A stretch of DNA of 64,000 nt from JAWLHA01 sp041690535. GTDB taxonomy: Bacteria; Pseudomonadota; Gammaproteobacteria; Thiohalomonadales; Thiohalomonadaceae. Shown here one piece after another: positions 59,177 through 64,000 of this stretch. The position numbers and the translations under genes are program-made. Under the pieces are notes generated by a model. The model was not told the origin of the DNA. It ran no database searches and saw nothing but the letters and a program-made list of their open reading frames with translations. Location: the NCBI GenBank assembly GCA_041690535.1, contig JAWLHA010000018.1, positions 1 through 64,000 of the forward strand. The letters are read 5' to 3'. Each line of letters begins with the position of its first letter. The stretch's first letter is position 1.

Positions 59177-59347
59177 ATGGAAGCGATGAGCGAGAGCCAA
59201 CGGAAGTTGCTTGAAGAGATCGAGGCCATCGAGGAACTGATGGCGGTGTGGAAAAACTGTCGTGATCCAGAGGTTCGAATTGCCCTTCAGCTGCTGCGGA
59301 AGAGCCTCGAGAGTCGCCGCGAGCGGCTGCTGAGCACTCTTCATTGA
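59177..59347 (+). CDS. Small helical protein, divergent from the XRE gene
   Basis: 56 residues from the ATG with GGGAAGGG upstream (MEAMSESQRKLLEEIE). An upstream ATG at 59153 would sit at the predicted transcription start, so it is less likely. It is almost wholly charged helix (LEEIEAIEELMAVWKN, LQLLRKSLESRRERLL), perhaps a coiled coil. No family recognised. Confidence 0.5.
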   Translation: MEAMSESQRKLLEEIEAIEELMAVWKNCRDPEVRIALQLLRKSLESRRERLLSTLH

Positions 59348-59411
59348 TGCGCTGATTGCCCCCAAACCGCCTTTGGGAGTGGACGGGAAGCGAGCCGGTC
59401 AGCCTGACCGA

Positions 59412-60068
59412 TCACTCTGCGGGAACGACCGGCTCGCCATCGAGCCAGGCGCGCCCTGCACGAAGCGCGAGTCGTCCCTCCGCAAACCAGCGAATTGCTT
59501 GGGGGTAGATGCAATGCTCCTGCTCCAGTACACGGGCCGCCAGGGAGTCGGGCGTATCGCCCTCCCGCACGGGGACGCGCCCTTGAATGATGATCGGTCC
59601 GGCGTCCAGCTCGGGGGTCACGAAGTGGACCGTGGCCCCATGTTCCGCGTCCCCGGCTGCAATGCAGCGGGCGTGGGTGTCCAACCCCCTGTAGCGGGGC
59701 AGCAGGGAGGGGTGGATGTTGATCATGCGCCCTTCGTAGTGACGCACGAAACCGTCGCTGAGGATCCGCATGAAGCCTGCCAGCACCACCAGCTCCGGTG
59801 CGTATTCGTCGATGAGGCGCCGCAGGGCGGTGTCGTAGGCCTCGCGATCGGCGAAGCCTTTGGCGGGTAGCACCGCCGTGGCGATACCCGCCTGGCGCGC
59901 ACGCTCCAGGCCATAGGCTTCCTCGCGGTTGCTGATGACCACACGGATCTCCACCGGCAGGCCATGGTGCTCGATCGCATCGATGATCGCCTGCAGGTTG
60001 GAGCCGCTCCCGGAAATGAGTACGGCGATGGGCAGGAGAGGGCGTGGGGCGCCGGTGTTTCGTTTCAT
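59412..60068 (-). CDS. purN: Phosphoribosylglycinamide formyltransferase
   Basis: PurN transfers the formyl group of 10-formyl-THF to GAR in purine synthesis. 218 residues from the ATG with CAGGAAAGA upstream. Motifs are LISGSGSNLQAIIDAI (substrate phosphate loop), MINIHPSLLPRYRGLDTHA (catalytic Asn/His) and HFVTPELDAGPII (catalytic Asp). Confidence 0.96.
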   Translation of the reverse strand: MKRNTGAPRPLLPIAVLISGSGSNLQAIIDAIEHHGLPVEIRVVISNREEAYGLERARQAGIATAVLPAKGFADREAYDTALRRLIDEYAPELVVLAGFMRILSDGFVRHYEGRMINIHPSLLPRYRGLDTHARCIAAGDAEHGATVHFVTPELDAGPIIIQGRVPVREGDTPDSLAARVLEQEHCIYPQAIRWFAEGRLALRAGRAWLDGEPVVPAE

Positions 60069-60210
60069 TCTTTCCTGATGGCTCGTGTTCAGTGCCGCAA
60101 CAAATCGCTGACAGGCCGTCGAAGCGGCCATCCCGGGCGAAGCCCACTCCAGGATGGCTGTCGATGGGGGCACACCCGGGCAGCCCAGTCACATCGCTAT
60201 GATGCTCGCA

Positions 60211-60240
60211 GCTCCGGGGGCCACCCGGGTCCCCCGGAGC
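60211..60240 (-). terminator. Stem-loop between purM and purN
   Basis: GCTCCGGGGG pairs perfectly with CCCCCGGAGC around a 10-nt loop. It begins 5 bp after the purM stop, in the 176-bp gap to purN. It may attenuate or stabilise rather than separate the two genes. Confidence 0.55.
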
Positions 60241-60244
60241 GGAA

Positions 60245-61303
60245 TCAGTCGGAAATGCCCTGGAGTACGACCCGCGGCTCACTCGCTCCGGCCCGGATGG
60301 AGCCGATCAGCGTGGGCGCCTCGCCCTCGTTATGCAGGAGTTCCATGGCCGCCTGGGCCTGCTCGGCCGGCACGCAGATGACCATGCCGATGCCGCAGTT
60401 GAAGGTGCGGAACATCTCGGCATCGGCGACGTTGCCCTTCGCCTGCAGCCAGTCGAAGATGGCCGGGCGCTGCCAGCTGTCCGTATCGATCACCGCATGG
60501 CAGCCCTCGGGCAGGACCCGGGGCAGGTTCTCGGTGAGTCCACCACCGGTGATGTGGGCCAGGGCACGCACATCCACCGCCTGCATGAGTTTCAGCAGCG
60601 GCTTTACGTAAATGCGGGTCGGTTCCAGCAGAACCTCCCCGAGGGGGCGGCCGTGGAAATCCTCGCTCAGATCCGCTCCCGAGTGCTCCACGATCTTGCG
60701 AACCAGCGAGTAGCCGTTGGAATGGGGGCCGGACGAACCCAGTGCGATGAGTGCATCGGTGGGGGAGACCCGGTTGCCGTCGATGATGCGCTCCTTCTCC
60801 ACGACACCGACGCAGAAGCCCGCCAGGTCGTAGTCGTCGCCCTCGTACATGCCGGGCATTTCGGCGGTTTCGCCCCCCACCAGGGCGCAGCCTGACATTT
60901 CGCAGCCGTCGGCAATGCCCTTGACCACGTCGGCCGCCGCCTCCACGTTGAGGTGGCCGGTGGCGTAGTAATCGAGGAAGAACAGGGGCTCGGCACCCTG
61001 CACCACGAGGTCGTTGACGCACATGGCCACGAGATCGATCCCGATGGTGTCGTGTTTGTTCAGCTGCATGGCCAGTTTGAGCTTGGTGCCGACCCCGTCG
61101 GTGCCGGCCACCAGCACCGGCTGCCGATACCGGTCGAGGGGGACCTCGAACAGGGCACCGAAGCCCCCCAGCCCGCCCATGACGCCGGGCCGCATGGTGC
61201 GCGCGGCGTGCGGTTTGATGCGTTCGACCAGGGCGTTGCCGGCATCGATGTCCACGCCGGCATCGCGGTAGCTCAGTCGAGAATCGGAAGTCTGTTCGGT
61301 CAC
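60245..61303 (-). CDS. purM: Phosphoribosylformylglycinamidine cyclo-ligase
   Basis: PurM closes FGAM to AIR with ATP. 352 residues from a GTG (MTEQTSDSRLSYRDAGVDID) with AGGGGAGC upstream. Motifs are LVAGTDGVGTKLKLA, the flanking NDLVVQGAEPLFFLDYYATG and ALVGGETAEMPGMY, and HITGGGLTENLPR. It is first of purM-purN and divergent from the DUF2066 gene. Confidence 0.97.
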   Translation of the reverse strand: MTEQTSDSRLSYRDAGVDIDAGNALVERIKPHAARTMRPGVMGGLGGFGALFEVPLDRYRQPVLVAGTDGVGTKLKLAMQLNKHDTIGIDLVAMCVNDLVVQGAEPLFFLDYYATGHLNVEAAADVVKGIADGCEMSGCALVGGETAEMPGMYEGDDYDLAGFCVGVVEKERIIDGNRVSPTDALIALGSSGPHSNGYSLVRKIVEHSGADLSEDFHGRPLGEVLLEPTRIYVKPLLKLMQAVDVRALAHITGGGLTENLPRVLPEGCHAVIDTDSWQRPAIFDWLQAKGNVADAEMFRTFNCGIGMVICVPAEQAQAAMELLHNEGEAPTLIGSIRAGASEPRVVLQGISD

Positions 61304-61482
61304 GGGTTAGCTCCCCTCGGCGAGGCGGGTTCTGGAAAAGCGCCACATTTTAGCAGTCGCGAGGCCATCGTGGGAACGCAATTGGCGGGAACCTTCCACT
61401 GTGAAGCTGCCAGCCGATTCGGGGGTCGGGTGGCCTGCGCAAGCCCGGCGGCGATCACGGGGCATCGCTCCTCTCTTCTCTT

Positions 61483-61648
61483 CAGGGTAAACGCATACTT
61501 ACCCAAGAGCGTTGTAAGTCCTTGAAAGCAGGTCGTCGGCCACAGGGACGCGGCCGTTGAGCGTACATGGATGTATTTACAGCGCACCTGCTTTCAAGGA
61601 CTTACATCGCTCACAGCACGGCCTTGATGCAAGTATGCGTTCACCCTG
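61483..61648. mobile_element. MITE-like CAGGG element, copy 12 (166 bp class) with 20-bp duplication
   Basis: Ends CAGGGTAAACGCATAC and GTATGCGTTCACCCTG; short arm left, long-spacer arm right. The flanking direct repeat is 20 bp with one mismatch: CATCGCTCCTCTCTTCTCTT (61463-61482) and CACCGCTCCTCTCTTCTCTT (61649-61668), twice the usual length. It lies in the divergent purM-DUF2066 gap, about 55 bp before the latter. Confidence 0.93.
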
Positions 61649-61703
61649 CACCGCTCCTCTCTTCTCTTGACTTGCTCCGGTCGGTCGCATAGCTTGCCTC
61701 ACC

Positions 61704-62750
61704 ATGAATATCGTACGCGCGCTGATCAATGGCATTCCGCTCCTGCTCCTGGCGGGCGCGGTGTTCGCCGTGGAAGTCAAAGACCTCTACGAGGCCGAGG
61801 TGCCGGTGGTGGACCAAAGCGAGTCGGTGCGCCGGGGGGCTATGGCCGCCGCCCTCAGGGAAGTGCTGGTGAAGGTGAGTGGTCACAGTTCGGCAGAGCA
61901 GGATCTGGCGCTGGATGCCACCGCCGAGGCGGCGCGCGCCGTCCAGCAATACCGTTACCAGCGCTCTTCCAGTGGCTCGCAGAGCAATCTTTCCCTCTGG
62001 GTGAGGTTTGAGCGAGGTGTGGTGGAACAACTGTTGCACGCTCACGGGCTACCGGTGTGGGGCGCCCAAAGGCCGTTGACGCTGGTGTGGTTGGTGGTTG
62101 AAGAGGAAGGGCGGCGTCTGCTGGTGGGGGCCAACGATCAGGGGATGGCGCGCGAAGCCCTGGAGAGGGGGTCGCGGCTGCGGGGACTTCCCATCAACTT
62201 CCCCCTGCTCGATCTGGGGGATCGGGCCAACATTCAGGCAGCGGACGTGTGGGGGGATTTTCGTGAGATCATTCTCGAGGCCTCACGCCGTTATGCTCCG
62301 CAGGCGGTGCTGGTTGGCCGGTTGCACCCCCTCGGCGGGACAACCTGGCAGGTCCGCTGGAGCCTCTATATTGGTGATGAGCAGTTGGCACGGTGGGATG
62401 CCCAGGGGCAGTCGGCTGAGGTTATGCTGTCCGCCGGCATACGCAGCACCGCGGATCACCTGGCGCTTCGCTTTGCACGCCTCACCGATGCCACCGGCGT
62501 GGTGACCATGAAGGTCACTGATGTGGCAGGCCTGAGCGCCTATCGCCGGGTGATCAACTATCTCACCGCCCTCCACGGGGTGCGGGAGGTGCAGGTCGAG
62601 GCGGTAGCCGCCGACGCCATCACCTTGCGGCTGGTGTTCGATGGGGTCAAAGAGAATATCGAACAGATGCTGCGGCTCGGGGATTCCCTGGTACCCGTGA
62701 ATGGGGCGGCTGACAGCTATACAGAGATGACCTATCGGTTGGTGCCGTGA
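61704..62750 (+). CDS. DUF2066 family protein
   Basis: 348 residues with an N-terminal signal (LINGIPLLLLAGAVFAVEV). Family features are YEAEVPVVDQSESVRRGAM, ALREVLVKVSGHS and LTLVWLVVEEEGRRLLVG. Function unknown; it sits in this position, ahead of a phosphatidyltransferase and perM and divergent from purM, in many gammaproteobacteria. It overlaps the next gene by 4 bp (GTGA). Confidence 0.88.
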   Translation: MNIVRALINGIPLLLLAGAVFAVEVKDLYEAEVPVVDQSESVRRGAMAAALREVLVKVSGHSSAEQDLALDATAEAARAVQQYRYQRSSSGSQSNLSLWVRFERGVVEQLLHAHGLPVWGAQRPLTLVWLVVEEEGRRLLVGANDQGMAREALERGSRLRGLPINFPLLDLGDRANIQAADVWGDFREIILEASRRYAPQAVLVGRLHPLGGTTWQVRWSLYIGDEQLARWDAQGQSAEVMLSAGIRSTADHLALRFARLTDATGVVTMKVTDVAGLSAYRRVINYLTALHGVREVQVEAVAADAITLRLVFDGVKENIEQMLRLGDSLVPVNGAADSYTEMTYRLVP

Positions 62751-63313
62751 ACCTCCGAGGTGTGCCGAACATCATCACCGGGCTTCGCATCGCCTTGGTC
62801 GTGCCTCTCTTCGGGTGCCTTTTCAACCAGCGCTATGGTGAGACGCTGCTGCTGCTCGCTGTGGCAGGGGCCTCCGATGGCGTGGACGGCTACCTGGCCC
62901 GACGCAACGGCTGGACCTCGCGCCTGGGCGCCGTGCTCGATCCGCTTGCCGACAAGGTTCTCATGGTCTCGCTCTACGCCGCGCTGGGTTGGCAGGGACA
63001 TCTTCCCGCCTGGCTGGTTGGCCTGGTGATCGGCCGGGACATTGTCATCCTTGCCGGGGCGTTGACCTACTATCTCCTGTTCGGCCGTTACCGAATGGCT
63101 CCGACGCTGATCAGCAAACTGAACACGGTATTTCAGATTCTCCTGGTGATTATCACCATATTCGCTTTGGCCGAGTTTCCGGTCCCGGGGCCCGTCGTCC
63201 AGGCCATGATTGCCCTGGTGGCGCTGACCACCGCCTGGAGCGGTTTCAACTACGTGTGGGTATGGAGCCGGCGCGCCCTCGGGAGGCGCAGTGAGGAGAT
63301 CGGCGGTGAGTGA
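62747..63313 (+). CDS. CDP-alcohol phosphatidyltransferase family protein
   Basis: 188 residues starting at GTG, with about five membrane helices. The full family signature is present: Asp47-Gly-x2-Ala-Arg-x8-Gly61-x3-Asp65-x3-Asp69 (SDGVDGYLARR, then GAVLDPLADK). These enzymes exchange CMP of a CDP-alcohol for another alcohol, as in phosphatidylglycerophosphate or cardiolipin synthesis. The acceptor is not clear. Confidence 0.88.
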   Translation: MNLRGVPNIITGLRIALVVPLFGCLFNQRYGETLLLLAVAGASDGVDGYLARRNGWTSRLGAVLDPLADKVLMVSLYAALGWQGHLPAWLVGLVIGRDIVILAGALTYYLLFGRYRMAPTLISKLNTVFQILLVIITIFALAEFPVPGPVVQAMIALVALTTAWSGFNYVWVWSRRALGRRSEEIGGE

Positions 63314-64000
63314 GTCGCAGCGGTGGTTCCTGCTGGTGTCGCTGACCCTGGCGGGAGTGTTGGCCTATGTGCTGGCTCCGGTACTCACCCCCTTTCTCAT
63401 CGGGGCGACGCTCGCCTACATTGGTGATCCCCTGGTGGATCGATTGGAGGCGCGGCGGCTGAACCGGACGGGGGCGGTGGTCCTGGTTTTTCTCATCCTG
63501 ACCCTGGTCGGTCTGGTGTTGCTGGTGGGGCTGGTGCCGATGCTGCATCGCCAGATCCTTCTCCTGGCGGCCAAGCTGCCGGCCTATGCCGAGTGGCTCC
63601 AGACCCACGGGTTACCCGCCTTTGCCGCCTGGATCGGCATGGACGTTGCCAGTTTCGATCCCGGAGCCCTGCGAACCTATGCCGGGGAGGCGGGTGCGAT
63701 GGCAGCCAAGTTCCTCGGTGCCATCACCCGTTCGGGCCTGACCATCATGGGGTGGCTGGCCAACGTGGTGCTGGTTCCGGTGGTCACTTTCTACCTCCTG
63801 CGCGACTGGGACCTGATCGTGGAGCGGGTGCGTGAATTATTGCCACGCCGGCTGGAGCCCACCGTGGTTCGTCTGGCCCGCGACTCCGACGAGGTGCTGG
63901 GTTCCTTTCTTCGGGGGCAGCTTCTGGTGATGCTTGCGCTTGGGGTCATCTACACGACGGGTTTGTGGGTGGTCGGGTTGGAGCTGGCCTTGCTCATCGG
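63306..64000 (+). CDS. AI-2E transporter / PerM family permease (N-terminal part, runs off the window)
   Basis: It starts at GTG (MSESQRWFLLVSLTL), overlapping the previous gene by 8 bp, with AGGAGATCGGCG upstream. The 231 residues visible contain the PerM layout: two N-terminal helix pairs (YVLAPVLTPFLIGATLAYIG, VVLVFLILTLVGLVLLVGLV), a soluble stretch, then VVLVPVVTFYLLRDWD and VLGSFLRGQLLVMLALGVIY. The C-terminal part lies beyond the window. Confidence 0.88.
   Translation, partial: MSESQRWFLLVSLTLAGVLAYVLAPVLTPFLIGATLAYIGDPLVDRLEARRLNRTGAVVLVFLILTLVGLVLLVGLVPMLHRQILLLAAKLPAYAEWLQTHGLPAFAAWIGMDVASFDPGALRTYAGEAGAMAAKFLGAITRSGLTIMGWLANVVLVPVVTFYLLRDWDLIVERVRELLPRRLEPTVVRLARDSDEVLGSFLRGQLLVMLALGVIYTTGLWVVGLELALLI

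Overview
The window is a GC-rich chromosomal stretch of a gammaproteobacterium. Three gene orders point there: hemA-prfA-prmC divergent from a TPR gene-lolB-ispE-tRNA-Gln-prs; rnfABCDGE-nth; and purMN divergent from DUF2066-phosphatidyltransferase-perM. A sulfur-globule-like protein suggests a sulfur oxidiser of the Chromatiales/Ectothiorhodospiraceae type. A MotY-like protein, an Rnf complex and a PEP-CTERM protein with exosortase-associated genes fit an aquatic, motile, exopolysaccharide-making lifestyle. The species cannot be fixed from this sequence.

Layout. 1-3.5 kb: heme and translation-termination genes (minus strand). 4-11 kb: lipoprotein/TPR, lolB, ispE, tRNA-Gln, prs, rplY, pth, ychF, tRNA-Met. 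11.5-16.3 kb: small accessory genes (YjjJ-type HipA kinase, peptidoglycan-binding protein, NsrR-like regulator, DUF883 protein, sulfur-globule-like protein, conserved 95-residue protein). 16.7-18.7 kb: an ABC-2 exporter pair. 18.7-29.6 kb: a surface-polysaccharide region (galE, two AMP-forming ligases, a glmS paralogue, a DegT-like protein, a glycosyltransferase and a sigma54-driven PEP-CTERM protein). 29.7-36.1 kb: outer-membrane barrel, MotY-like protein, argG, a large GGDEF/EAL protein. 36.1-43.7 kb: a glyoxalase pseudogene, DUF1841, nth, rnfEGDCBA. 43.8-49.6 kb: DUF4870 protein, metG, mrp, dcd. 49.8-58.3 kb: DUF3108, a tightly packed GT39/PAP2/flippase-like/GT9 membrane-glycolipid cassette, and a second GGDEF/EAL protein. 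58.5-64 kb: XRE regulator with a divergent small protein, purN, purM, DUF2066, CDP-alcohol phosphatidyltransferase and the start of perM.

The most striking content is non-coding. Twelve copies of a MITE-like element lie in these 64 kb, about one per 5 kb, always between genes. All have CAGGGT(G/A)AACGCATAC-type ends, and the clean insertions are flanked by 9-10 bp (once 20 bp) target-site duplications. They fall into size classes (about 250-267, 216, 166, 75 and 51 bp; four copies are exactly 166 bp), carry an asymmetric internal loop that gives them polarity, and encode no protein. Two copies sit in the rnf-nth-DUF1841 gene string, one lies just upstream of the tRNA-Met promoter, and two supply the stop codon of the neighbouring gene. 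At least three other inverted-repeat families are present, one with a clean 8-bp target duplication. The CAGGG ends and duplication length suggest mobilisation in trans by an ISAs1-like transposase that is not in this window.
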